DNA from: Cryptomeria japonica
Lineage: Eukaryota; Streptophyta; Pinopsida; Cupressales; Cupressaceae
Reading direction: 5' to 3'
Length of the DNA stretch: 64,000 bases
NCBI RefSeq assembly: GCF_030272615.1
Contig: NC_081413.1
Location: forward strand, 99,294,239 to 99,358,238
Each line of letters begins with the position of its first letter. Position 1 is the stretch's first letter. The position numbers were made by a program, and so were the translations under genes. Below, piece after piece: positions 24,491-36,183 of the stretch. Under the pieces are notes generated by a model, which searched no databases, was not told the origin of the DNA, and saw nothing but the letters and a program-made list of their open reading frames with translations.

Positions 24491-24864
24491 CCGTGATTAT
24501 ATTCCCCTGATATAGAAAGAAGGGGAAGCAGAGAAACTGATCAAACCTTCCCTTCTTTTAGGTAACACAGTCACTTTTCCTCCTCCAACAGCTATTCTCA
24601 TTGATCACACAGCTTTTCCTCTTTATACAGTACCTGCTCAAGGGGCCAATCTTATAGATGAAATGGTCATTCCTCCTCCAGTAGCAATTCCCTTTCCTGA
24701 ACTGTTGCTCTACTGGTCGCAACTGATCCTAATTTTCAAAAAATGCCGGTTCAATCACTTGCATTACAAGTTTCTGCAATTCAACCATTTGCCAGCAGTA
24801 GCCCTTTTTCTCTATAAGATCATGGCAACAATAAAATAACAATCACAATCAAGAGAAACCTACT
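24491..24864 (+). other. Unrecognised sequence with an open Pro-rich frame
   Basis: A frame without ATG is open from about 24550 to 24838 and reads with proline-rich phrases (VTFPPPTAIL, VIPPPVAIPFP). No family is recognised. It could be an exon scrap or LTR-retrotransposon leader. Confidence 0.25.
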
Positions 24865-25170
24865 AGTTAGGTAAATAGGCAAGTTTTTGTGAATTATTTA
24901 GACAAGAATAGTAAATCCTAGGTCGGTGAGATTTTGTGCTACCACCCCAACAAAAACAGTAAACCTTAGCTAAATATTTTTTTGTGATACCATCTAGATA
25001 AGAATGCTAAACCTTTGGTAACTTTGTTTTTGGTGGTACTATCTAGATAAGAATAGAAAACCCTAATTGGGAAAGTTTTTAGGACGCTAGGAAACCCCAG
25101 CTAGGTAAGATTTTGGGGCATGCCTTCCAGGCAACAAAAGTAAAGAAGAGTGTTGTTTATTATTTGTTAC
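24865..25170. repeat. Diverged minisatellite, about 60-bp period
   Basis: Four to five degenerate copies of a unit containing TATCTAGATAAGAATAG, then AAACC(C/T)TAG, then a T-rich GTTTTTGTGG segment. Copies are clearest between 24890 and 25090. Confidence 0.65.
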
Positions 25171-27280
25171 TATCTAGAGATCCAAATAAACCCTACATAG
25201 ATGATTTCTATGAAGACTGCTGTTCCTGCAGTGTAAAAAATCGAAACGGTGTAGAAAATTAAGGAGATCAAAGTTTCAGGCTGAATGCTGAATTCGGATT
25301 ACAATGCTAATTAACGAATTAAGGTTTACAAATATGAATAAAACTCCTCACCTTTCTAATTTCCAATCCAATGCTGGTTCCTCTTCGAAAAACTTTAATA
25401 GCTGGTCGTGGTTATAACTCTGTAAATGAGAGCAGAGGTAGGAAAAATGTACAAACAAAAAATATTTGAAACAATCAAAGAAAGAGAGAGAAAGTATGAG
25501 AAACGTTTGAGAGTGGTGTATGACCTCAAGTGAATTCATCATGCAGTGTAGAACTTATCCGCGTGATAGCGAAATCCTGATTGATAATAATGTAGTTGAT
25601 GTGACTATGATTGCTCTTGCTCTGAATGTTTCTGAGAATTGAGGCGATATCCTTTGACTCTCACTTTTAAACGCAACAGCGAAATCTTGTCGTCCTCGGT
25701 GCTCAAATGATGTGGCCACGATTTGTTTAAAATTTATCCTGAAGCATTCCATATCCATTTTCTGGGCCCTATAACAGCAATCCAGGGCCTTACTAAATAG
25801 TTTTATACATTTATATTGTTTTTCAAAAAGTCATTAGGGGCGAGGGCATGATACATGCGCATGCGGAGGGTCCTAAACGTGCTATAGGACCCGTTACGTT
25901 TGGGCCTTACACGTAATCAACAAATAATCGATATATTTCAAAAAAAATTCCATGTAAATTAACACTTTTAAACCTATTATTAATTGGACAAAAATGGACA
26001 AATATCAGTTAAGCATTGTAATTTATATATATTCAAAAGTATGCATAACCGTCTAATCGACCAAGAGGGTATCATCGCCCTTTATGGGCAGCGTTAGCAA
26101 AACACACACGACCAAGTTTTTTCTATGCACAACATAACATATGCTTCATCCAAGGCTCAACACCCTAGTAAAAAGCCAACACAGCCAAATTATAGTGCCA
26201 CGTTAAAGTCGTAACAAATATATTTGTCCCATCAAGCCCATCTACCCATCAACTCTGTATACCATAGTTCCCCAGTTCGACAAGACCACCCTAACATGTA
26301 TTGGCACCATTGTAACATCTTCAAGTACACTTTGTCCCATCTATGTAAAGACGGGTGTACACCTATTGGTCTTCTCGGCCACTTGCAACCACACAATCGA
26401 GTGTATAAGACCACCATTCTCCTTATAAATGCAATGAAATGAACAAAATTATCAAGTCAAATTAATGGCAAACATGAATTGACCCTACAATTTGAATGCA
26501 AATTCATATTTGAAAATAAAAACAGGACAACAATTAAAGAGGGCATACCAAATAAGTAACCAACGTATCATTTATTTATCAAGTTCAAATCCTTTCATTT
26601 CTACTGACTGAGACAAGAAGAATTTGCATTGGCCTAAGAAGACACTAAAGAAGACACGACAATTTTTGTTATAGGTTTTCTTCTTATTCCACTTTCTATC
26701 TTATTTGTTCGACGGTGCAAACAAGTAATAGTAACTTCGTATATGTGTTTACTATTTTTGTCAATGCAATTTCCATATGTTAAGAGTTGTTCCCACTTTG
26801 TTGTTACGGTATATGTATATACACTGTCAAACATGTTCTCAATATACAAAGCAAAATATATGCTTCAACACTTGAATCACATCTTCAAACTGGATTCAAC
26901 ACCAAGTTTACCAAAACTCAATGATGTTTTCAATATACACAACAAAGCATAGGCTTCGACACATATTAATAAAGCACATACATCACTGTCATCTTCATCA
27001 AATATTTCTTCATGTAAAAACCATCACTTAATTCTCTTTGGTTAACGCATCACTATCAACATACACCAAATAAAGTGGCATTGAATGTTGAAATGGTTAA
27101 CATTTTTCAGATGTAAAAATGGTCCTCAAATTTTATTGATGTTGCTTTACCTATATAAGATTTACTCAGAATACTTTTTATCTACAGATAATGAAGGGAA
27201 ATCATATGCAAGAGAAGAGGAAAAAGAAAACTGACAAGATCAAAGTCTGAAGGAAACAACACCTTGAGGAAAAGAAGACA
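25171..27280. other. Intergenic DNA, no gene recognised
   Basis: Small open frames on the minus strand at 25348-25542 and 25555-25758 have no recognisable domain and no splice logic I could support. The sequence 25850-25915 is locally GC-richer (GGCGAGGGC...GGACCCGTTACG). The remainder is AT-rich. Confidence 0.4.
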
Positions 27281-27295
27281 ACACAGTTGGTGGCA

Positions 27296-27667
27296 ATGGA
27301 AACGAAGGAGCAGGTGAAAATAGACAAGGAAATTAACTGTAAAGATAGAGAGAGGCGTAGAGAACAACAGAGGAAGGAAAAAGAGGTTAGAAAGGAGCAA
27401 CAAAAGGTAGTGAAGGAACATGAGAGACTAGAAAAAGCTATTGAGGATGCAAAGAGGGAATCGGCACGAATTATAAGCCTATTAACTTGTCCTAGCAATC
27501 CCATGCCTAAAGGTCATCCAATACTAAGGGATCTGATAAACATATACCTCCCCAACTTTCCAAGTGTAATGAACTACTCAGATGCCTTAACATGTCCCAC
27601 ACAACTTTCTACCAGCCCAAAAGCACCCGCTAACAGCCACCCTACTTCCAACACCCATCATACCTAG
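27296..27667 (+). CDS. Small hypothetical ORF, charged helix
   Basis: The frame from ATG 27296 gives 123 residues. Residues 1-65 are almost entirely Lys/Arg/Glu/Gln and predict one long charged helix (RERRREQQRKEKEVRKEQQ). The C-terminal half is ordinary, with Pro/Thr-rich phrases. No family is recognised and no neighbour supports a role. It may be a fragment of a transposon-associated protein or a chance frame; the helical bias makes it slightly more than a random ORF. Confidence 0.25.
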   Translation: METKEQVKIDKEINCKDRERRREQQRKEKEVRKEQQKVVKEHERLEKAIEDAKRESARIISLLTCPSNPMPKGHPILRDLINIYLPNFPSVMNYSDALTCPTQLSTSPKAPANSHPTSNTHHT

Positions 27668-28770
27668 TTTGTCTAATACTGGGACTAATCAAACATAGAA
27701 CCAACTGGATCATTTTTTAATATATGTTATCAATTTGAATTATATGTTCACTCCATCCCACATATACAATGTAGCAAATATTTTTGCAGACCAAACTTTA
27801 CACAAATCCACATGTTCTTTTGTATATTGCATCAATATTACTATATTGTGTTCTCCATTTGTCTAAATGATGAACATTGTGTTTACAATTTAACAAGTTT
27901 TTCGTTTAAGTTAACCCTTATAATCACATGGCAACACATGTTAGGCTGGTCAATTTTGAGCTAGAGAATTGTGGATTACAGAGTTGATGGGTAGATTGGC
28001 TTCATGGGACAACTGTCTTTGTTAGGACTTTAAAGTGGCACTGTAATTTTGTTGTGTTGGCTTTTATACTATGATGTTCAAGCTTGTATGAAGTGTATGT
28101 TTTTTGTATACAATAAAAACATGGTTGCTTTATTTTTGGCTTATATGAAGCCTGCTGGTTTTTTTACTAGGGTGTTCAAGCTTGTATGAAGTGTATGTTT
28201 TGCTATACAATAAAAACATGAACGCTTGATATTTGGCTTATATGAAGCCTATTGTTTTTGGGTGATTTCCACATCATCTGACACTTGTTGATGGTAATTG
28301 GTTCAATGTGTCCATTTTTTTCCAAGTCATGCCCACTCCCACTAGGTGGGGGCGACTATCGAACCCTTAGGATGCATCGATATACAAGTGATGTTGTATT
28401 CAAAGATGATGTAGGAATGAAATTATATCTTTTCAATCATTGAATGTTTCAAACCATAAAAAAGAAACATGATGCAAATTTAGTTATGTAAAATTAGATT
28501 ACTTCATTGAGACTACAATGATAGTTATGTAATTTTATGGGGAGGGAGGCCTTATACGTGTGCACCCTATGTTGTAAGCTCCATAATATGCAATAATTGG
28601 ACCTCTAATCTAAATGACTTGTTGTCCATTCATAACATACTTAAAATTGAAGGAACGTCATATTTGGCAAGGTTTGAGAACATTGAAATGAACAAATCAT
28701 CACCATTCTTAAGAGTTTGTTGAACAATTGTATTTTTGTATAGAAGAGCTAAGCGTATGTAAGTGTATAT
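27668..28770. other. Intergenic DNA with a 98-bp tandem duplication
   Basis: No gene seen. 28075-28172 and 28173-28258 are two diverged copies of one unit (both TGTTCAAGCTTGTATGAAGT ... ACAATAAAAACATG ... GGCTTATATGAAGCCT). The repeated ACAATAAA with nearby G/T-rich sequence resembles a duplicated polyadenylation region. Confidence 0.6.
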
Positions 28771-28779
28771 AGCTATGTA

Positions 28780-29355
28780 AATGTCAATATGTCAATATCT
28801 ATGTGTGTGTGTACATGCATATACATACATACATATATGTGTGTGTGTGTGTGTGGGCGCGCGCGCGTGTGTGTACACACACACACATGTGTATGTGTAT
28901 ATTTAAATGTGGGAGTTAAATGTGAGAATGTTGAATGTATAGTGTGAAAAGATGTAGATTTTCCACACAGCCACACTATCCACTTCAGAATATGTGTGGA
29001 TGCACCAATATAGAAGTTACCCCTATACATATTCACTTATATATCAGTGCATCCTAAGGGCTAGATAGACACATACCTAGCAACATAAAGACATACATAC
29101 ATATATACCTAAATACATTCATAGTTATATAATTTATGTTCAATACATACATACATACATACATACACACACACATATATAGGTACATACATATATAGCT
29201 ACAAACATATATAGCCACATACATATATAGCTACATGCACACATATATACATATATAGAAACATACATACACACATATATACATACTTATATACTTACAT
29301 ACATACATGTATAGCTCTACATACATACATAGCTAGCTACATACATACATATATA
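28780..29355. repeat. Microsatellite cluster: (TG)n/(CG)n and (CATA)n
   Basis: 28800-28900 is alternating purine-pyrimidine (TG, GCGC, CA runs), a possible Z-DNA former. 29080-29350 is a long imperfect ACAT/ATAT tract. Open frames across it are repeat artefacts. Confidence 0.95.
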
Positions 29356-30212
29356 AACGAAAACAATAAAGGTAAAGGTTGGAAAGATTTGCAAATTTCA
29401 TTGCAATACACAGTAAACAGTAAAAAAATATGTTTATAAGAGATGATGAGGAAAAATTTGTATTCGATAAAAAAGGTGCAATGGGCAATGCAACAAACAA
29501 CGAGGGTGAAGTCACTGATTTCAAGAGAGGTATACCATTTTTCTCGAATAGGGGGATAAGGTCTGTTGATTTCGAAGGTGACTAACTCAAAAAAATAGAA
29601 ATGTCAATTCAAAATCTAAAAGGATTATAATATATATGATTTCTCATATATATCTAGTAGCCTGCAAAGCTGCAAACTTTTAGGCAAGCATGGGAGTCAC
29701 CTTAGTAGAAATAGGTAATGTAACAGGTAGAGTGGATCAGTGGGGGGATCTTCATTGTATCTTAAGATCAAACATTTCTAATCCCAAAAAGGTACTCGAA
29801 TGGGGTGGATTAAGGAAAGTAGAGTACTCGTGACCTTGGAGGAAGTAGTTGTTTAGAAAGGTCAAAAATTGTGAAGCTTTTCGATGGAAATTAGAAGGGA
29901 CACATTACCAAAACAATCATAGGGTTTTCAAACCATGAGATTTGGGGAGTCCAAAGCAGATAGGAAATCTAAGTGCAGGATGGCAAGCAAGATTTCCTTG
30001 GCCCTTGAAGATTTAGAACTATCACCGATAACTAGGGTAGTCAGGGTAATTTGGCTATATAACCATATTGTGTGTAGAGATTGAGGAAGGGGATAAGTTT
30101 ATAAAAATAGAGAGCTATGCCCAGGAGGAAGTTCTTTGGGATCAAATGCATGTGTAAATAGGAAGGTTGAGAGACTCGGATACATAGGTTGTTCATTGTT
30201 GAGGAGGATTAA
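29356..30212. other. Unrecognised sequence
   Basis: No gene, repeat boundary or RNA recognised. From about 29690 the base composition becomes less AT-rich and looks once-coding on the plus strand, but it is broken in all frames. Confidence 0.35.
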
Positions 30213-30539
30213 ATCCTACCTACAATTAAGAAAGTGTTGGGATATGATTATGCTTCTGAGGGACATGTGCACGATGGTGTCCTTCTAGAGAGGTTCTTTC
30301 GTACGATAGTCCACACCACAGGGTTTGACTACAAATCAATCAAGTTTGTAAAAAAAATTCTCAAGGTAGAATATAGAAATGTGGTTTTTACCGAGATTGT
30401 GAAAATAAAGCCCAATCCAAAAATTGGGTATATTGCAGGTGTCTTTGATGTAGAGGCAGTGGTGAAGAAGAGTCATGAAAGAAGTCATGAACCTGTTCAG
30501 ATAAGGAATGGAAAATTGCAATACTATTGCTTTTGGTAA
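30213..30539 (+). pseudogene. Open frame of unknown family, no ATG
   Basis: About 109 codons are open, with coherent non-repetitive protein-like content (VLLERFFRTIVHTTGFDY, FTEIVKIKPNPKIGYIAG) but no methionine start. It probably is a remnant exon or transposon ORF. Its end coincides with the inverted repeat beginning at 30514. No family is recognised. Confidence 0.3.
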
Positions 30540-31033
30540 TTATGTAAGTCTCTATGAGGACCTTCTCTTTGCATCTTAAATTGAGAGAGTTAATATTTTG
30601 GCTGAAGGGATGATCAGCTTAGGTCATTGGATGTACTAAGTGAATAACTATCTTCTATGTAAGAATCTATTTAGTTATATGTAGCTTCCTTATATTCTAA
30701 TGTCTTTCATCACTATTTTATTTGGCTTCACATAATGAAACTTATTGAGTATTTGATTTTAACCTCATTTGACATTTGTATTACATAAAATTAGTTCGTC
30801 GTTGTTGCATGTAATCTATATTTGGAGTTCAATACATTGTCTCTAACAAATAATCTAATAAAGTCAAACAAAGAAACAAATTTGCAATTTTCCATTCCTT
30901 TGAGAACAGTTAACCCATAAAGACTTGCATAATTATGGTGTGTTGTATACATAATTACCAAAAGCAACAGTATTGTAATAACATTCTTATAGTAAAATTA
31001 CAATACTATCGCCTTTGGTAATAATAGAAGTCC
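30514..31033. repeat. Three-copy inverted/direct short repeat
   Basis: A word of about 30 bp, AATACTATTGCTTTTGGTAA, occurs at 30517-30546. Its inverse is at 30950-30980 (TTACCAAAAGCAACAGTATT) and a second direct copy at 31000-31025. Copies two and three form a compact hairpin with about 25-bp arms; copies one and two bound a 460-bp interval. This is MITE-like, but target duplications were not identified. Confidence 0.65.
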
Positions 31034-32139
31034 TCATAAAATGTATACCGAAACATACATTTTTAAATAGTTAACCCATTTCAACATATTTAGACACATA
31101 ATTCTAAATATATCTTAACAGTGATGCCTCAAGAGAAGAAGATTTTTTTCCCATAAAAAATGTAATGTGTTTACGAACATAGATTTGGTAGTGTTCACAA
31201 ACACCCATGGTTACAAACTTGAGAAAAAACATGTAAATCCACCACACAAAACCCTAACAATTAAGCATTGAGCAATCAAAACATTAACCTAACCAAAAAA
31301 TGCAACAAAAAATGAATGAGCAAAACAAGAAAGGTGAATGGATGGCCTTAGTGAGTGTTTACACTCACCTGGATCGAATAGGAAGCAGTTGAGGCATTCT
31401 CATGTACGTGGTCATAGCAAAAATGGTGTTTGGCTTGAAACCTACAAGGGGGCGAGGTGGGAAGTAAAAGCAACTTTGAAAAAACCAAGTGGAAACCACC
31501 TCTCATTGCAATTAAAAAATGCCAAGTGGAATTCAAAAATGAAAAGCGGTTAGAAAGGAAGTAAATGCAACTACTGAAATTTGAAATGATAACCACAAAG
31601 AAGGGAAGAAAATGGTAGTAGTGAAATTCCAAAACATTATCATCGAGAAGGAAAGAAATGTTGGGAAAATGGTGTATCAACCTTACATTTACATAAGGTT
31701 ACTATTTATAGTAAGTTTTCGTTTAAGTACGAAATGATTTGAAACTTTCCCCAAAGCTTTGGATTTGCTGGATAAGCATGTCGGTAAATTTTCGTTGCAA
31801 GATCATAACTATTTTTCATGCTATTAAAGTTTTTTGTTTTTGAAGGGTGCGATGAAAGGTTTAAATTTAATTTTGAGGAATTTAGAGGCTCCAAAACATC
31901 CTGAAAAGTTGGTGAATCGGTGTAGCGAGATACGAGGTGATAGAGAACTTCGCGAGCTTTCTGATGCTTCAAACAGTTCGTCAATCAAACACCCGATTCA
32001 CAAGTTATGGCCTCTGAAAGTTCAATCTCCTGAAATAGAAAATATAAAAATGCATCAAACATGGAAATGATTTGTAAAAGGGAGGTACACGTGTTGATGT
32101 GTCTTTTGACACATCATAGGGCATCTAGATTGGAGATAA
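31034..32139. other. Intergenic DNA, no gene recognised
   Basis: Short open frames on both strands have no domain. A perfect 18-bp palindrome GTGAGTGTTTACACTCAC lies at about 31352-31369. The right edge is the copia LTR start. Confidence 0.45.
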
Positions 32140-32437
32140 TGTTGGTTACATTTTGTTGGGTAGTTTTAGCCCAGGGTTTTGTAATACCATTTGATGGTTT
32201 CATGTACTGTAGCTCCTATATATGAGGTGTGTTAGATAGAGGTTTTGTGTAAGAGTCTTATAGCTATTGATTTACCTCTGAATCTCTGGTTGGTGGTACT
32301 CATGTGAAGAGCTTGTTCTGTAATTATATTGTAATTTGTTATTGATTTTTGAATAATATATTGGGCAGCTTTTAGAGTGTGGGGTTTTTCTCCCGAAAGG
32401 GTTTTCACCACGTAAATCACTATGTTGTGGTATGCAT

Positions 32438-32772
32438 TGTAGTACCCCTCCTCGATCAGCCTCTTTTTTATGTTTTGATTTACTTCAGTGACTATTCAGT
32501 GGAATATTATTGTATATTGATTTAGATGTTATGCTATGTTATTTCATGCTTTATCTGGATTTGTGGTGTATGATGTTATGCAGTATCTCAGTACTTATGA
32601 TTAGTGTTATTTTATGCATCATTATCATGGACTGACACTCTTACCTTATATGTGTGATGAGTTATTTATGTGTTGTGTGTTTGTATGTGTATGGGATGTG
32701 AGGAGATGATTTTCCTTCACTCACTCTAGTGAGACAGGGAACGTCATGACTTTCCTTCATCGATGTGTGTAC

Positions 32773-32820
<48 letters not shown>

Positions 32821-35800
32821 TGTGTGGTTCTTTGGTGCAGGTACAAGTACCGGGTAGGTACAGGGTATCAACTCCACTTGGTTTCATAGGTTTAAGCGTG
32901 CCTTATATGTCCGATGGGAGTGGAGGAGATAGTTGTTGGACCCCAACTTGACCTGCAGTTACACTCGTGTGAGTGTTGTCAGTCGGTTGTCTTTCCCATC
33001 TGGCTGGTATGCGAGTCATGGTGCTTTGGTTTGGTCATTTGAGAGTCATCATTTGATCATTCTTTGTTTTGCGTGTTTCCATTTATTTAAATGGTTATTT
33101 AATTAAATGGATGATCCTATCTTATGTTGGCGTAATTAGTTAATTATTATGATCTGTGATTATTGATTTATTAATTAATGATTTGCTAGATTAAATGGTT
33201 AATGGCTTATTTTATTGTGTAGAGTGGCATTGATATATTTTGTGGAAATAAATAATTGCCTAGTCATTTTAATGTTAAAGGCTTATGTTGAAAGAAAGTA
33301 TTTTTGGAAATAGAAATTAATAAATGCTTGTCTTTTTACTTTTCCATTTGACCCTTGCTTTTTATTTGTTGAAAAAGAATTGTTTGGAGCTGGAATTCAA
33401 ATTGGTTTGCAAGGATTGTGATTCTTCCTTCATTTTGCTTGCTAGTTTGCTTCAAGGTTGGATAATCTCTTCTTGGTTTAAAATTAATTTAAATTTTCCA
33501 GTTTGCTTCCAGTGTGTTGAAATTATGCAAATCTTCCTGTAGATTCTTGTGGAATGATTGGAATGGAAGAAAGAGTGTCTATTATTGTTGGTTTTGTGAA
33601 ACTTATATCATATGTTTGCATTTAGGAAAGAAATGGTTCATTTCTCTATTTGTTGTATGTTGTGTTCTTTAAAATCAATTTCTTGTTTTACCTCTCTTTT
33701 TGGAAAAGAATGAATTAGATTTGGTTTGCCGTGTGCATCCTAGTATCTAAATTTCCAAGTATTGGTTAGCTATTGCTTCCAGGGTGTTTTATTTCACCAT
33801 TTGCCTTGTTGGTAAATATTCCTTTGAATTTTGGATTTGGCACTGTGTATGTGTGCCCGTGAAATAATCTGGAAATGAATCATTTCTTGTGTTAAGCGAT
33901 TTTATGGTTCATTGGTTTTAGAATGATTTGGACCCATGTGTTTTTGTGTCTTCCTATGGACTTTACCATTCCCATGGTGGGCTTGTCTCACCATGCGGGT
34001 TGGTAGTGTCTGCTACCCGCAGGTAGCAAAACTACTGGTCGCCAGCACTGCTACGTAGTAGCAATGCTACTGGTCGGTAGGAGTGCCACCAGTTGGTAGC
34101 AATAATACCGATCGGTAGGAGTGCTACCGGTTGGTAGTGGCTGCTACTAGTTGGTAGCAGCTGCTACCGGCAGTAGCAGCACTACCGGTCGATGGGGCTG
34201 TTACCAGTGGTAGCAGACTACCAGCAGGTAGTGTCTATTGCCCTGGCAGCAGCACTACTGTGGGTTGGCCTTGGCCACCACTTGACCTTGTACCCTTACT
34301 GATACAAATCGGTTTATGCTATGAAGTTAATTTTTATAAAATGAAATAAATTTTAAAGTGGTTTTAGTGTTAAATGAAAATGATGATTTTTCATGTGATT
34401 TTTATTATGTGGTTTGATAAATTTATCTATGGAAATCAAGGCATGCATTAGGAATTCAAATTGGTTAATTTGGATTTATTCTAGAAATGAATTAAATGCC
34501 TGTTGGGAATTCATGTTTTTATTCAGTTGAGTATTTGACGTGAATTTTATCCTTGATGGAATATTGATTTGGAAATTGAATGGATGTGAATGGTAAAAGA
34601 GTGTTTTATTTAATTTTCAATCAGTGATGTTGCAAGTGCTTATGATGTTGATTTTCTGAAAGATTGTCTAAGTATGGACTTAGTGAAATTAGTTTTCCTT
34701 GCAAGAGTTATATTGTGTTATTTTTGGTTTGTGGTTCAGTCATCCCGTGGTGGCATATTTGGTACCTTTCACCAAGTGATATATGATGACTTTGTTGTCT
34801 TAACCATGTAGTGACTTTGCCTTATGGTTAACCAAGAGTCAGTATGTCATTGTTTGACCACTTGTTCTGGATAGTGGTGTTATGGATGTCTGGTTCGCCA
34901 TAGGATCCTCGGGGAGTGACAATGTTTGTTTAGTGTCCTTTGAGAGAGTGGCTTTCGCTTGGAGGTTGTGCCCAAAGTGGTAGGCATTACGACCCAACAA
35001 AAGTTAGATAATAAGTGATAATCTAATTAATTGATTAGGTGGGTAGTTCTCAAACATTAATAAAGATATTGTACCTCGCACATAGGTGAGTGCTTGTATT
35101 GAAGCTCATAATGTAGCGAGAAGGCCTGGAATGGAAAACTGACCACCTTGTCTTCACGAAAGGCTAGTAGGGTCCGCATGAGACTTAGTTGGAACCAGAG
35201 GTTCAGGAGAGGTTACCAAGACAGTGAGCCGGGACCTATGGAGGTTGTACCATGGTATCCATCTTAAGCTATGCGATGATACTCTCTTTAGGTTCACTTG
35301 TGTATTTGTGATGTTGAGTCACCTAGATTATTGTGGAGTCTCTTTGTGCTGTCATGGAGTCGTATTGTCTTGTCGACCATGTCATTCTTTTGCTTGCTTG
35401 AGGGTCCTCGGCTATCTCCTAGCATGGTGGGGTGATTCCAGTTTGGGAATTACATGGTTGAGTGGTAGTGCCACTTCCCATCGAATGTTCTTGTTCGTAC
35501 CTTCATGTGAGGATTGGCTTCACAGGTGGTTTCTGTGGATCTTGGCTCATGCTTATCTCATGTTTGGAGATTATTGTTATTTAGAGACCTATGTGGTCAT
35601 TGTATCATGATCTTTTGTAATCGTGTAATTGGTTAAGTTGTATCTTTATATGTATATTGACAAGCCATGTATTGTAAGAGCAATGTAATCCTATGTATGG
35701 GATGTATTTATCAGTTTCCTTTATGATATGTGTGAGTGCTTATTGAAGAGAAATTATATTGTATCCTTTCAATCTTTCAATGGTTAATCTAATATTGCAT

Positions 35801-36031
35801 ATGGCTTCTTGAGAACATTGAGTTAATGATGGATTATTGGATTAACCTCAATTGTGGAATTTATCTTTTGGTTTAATTCTTCATTGGAAACCCTTAAGGA
35901 ATTTTGGTGTAAGTCTTTTGCTTGTGTTATCGTGCATGTTGTGTAAATGCACTTATTATGTTTATACTTTAAAAAAAATTGTTTCACCCTTGTTGTGGGT
36001 TTTCCTTTGGGGTTCCTGGCGGGGTATTACA
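32438..36031 (+). repeat. Gypsy 5' LTR (3594 bp)
   Basis: It starts TGTAGTACCC and ends GGGGTATTACA. It carries a (TA)n run at 32780-32816, a GGTAGC/GCTACC dyad cluster (about 34000-34262) and no coding sequence. Relative to the 3' LTR it lacks one copy of a 418-bp tandem duplication and about 200 bp near 33385 that the 3' LTR keeps (54880-55090). Confidence 0.93.
34000..34262. repeat. Cluster of GGTAGC/GCTACC dyads in the 5' LTR
   Basis: About a dozen short inverted pairs of the type GGTAGNNN...CTACC and CTACCGGTNGGTAG are packed into 260 bp. They are GC-rich against an AT-rich LTR. Confidence 0.8.
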
Positions 36032-36033
36032 TT

Positions 36034-36046
36034 TGGTATCAGAGCC
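36034..36046 (+). other. tRNA primer-binding site of the gypsy element
   Basis: TGGTATCAGAGCC, complementary to the 3' end of plant initiator-Met tRNA, lies two bases after the 5' LTR end. Confidence 0.95.
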
Positions 36047-36183
36047 CATGTTTCAACACTGGGTACTCTGGGTTTGTAGTGAGCCCATTCACCTTGACCT
36101 TTTATGTAGGTATTGTGGTGTGACTTCCTTGTTCCTTTCCTTGCCTTTGATTTGAACTTTTCTCTCTTGTGCAATGTTAGGTC

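Noticed and set aside
25348-25758. Two minus-strand frames as exons of one gene
   Set aside because: No domain, no convincing splice sites joining them and no conserved motif.
27182-27504. Minus-strand hydrophobic Leu/Phe-rich frames
   Set aside because: Antisense of the Lys/Glu-rich frame at 27296-27667; Lys and Glu codons read backwards give Phe and Leu.
28773-29036. Open frame rich in Thr-His-Thr
   Set aside because: Product of the TG/CA microsatellite.
32662-32951. Open frames with Tyr-Ile repeats
   Set aside because: Translation of the (TA)n run in the gypsy 5' LTR.
35224-35610. Open frame in the gypsy 5' LTR, also present at 57043-57345
   Set aside because: It lies wholly within the LTR, recurs only because the LTR does, shows no domain, and differs by indels between copies.
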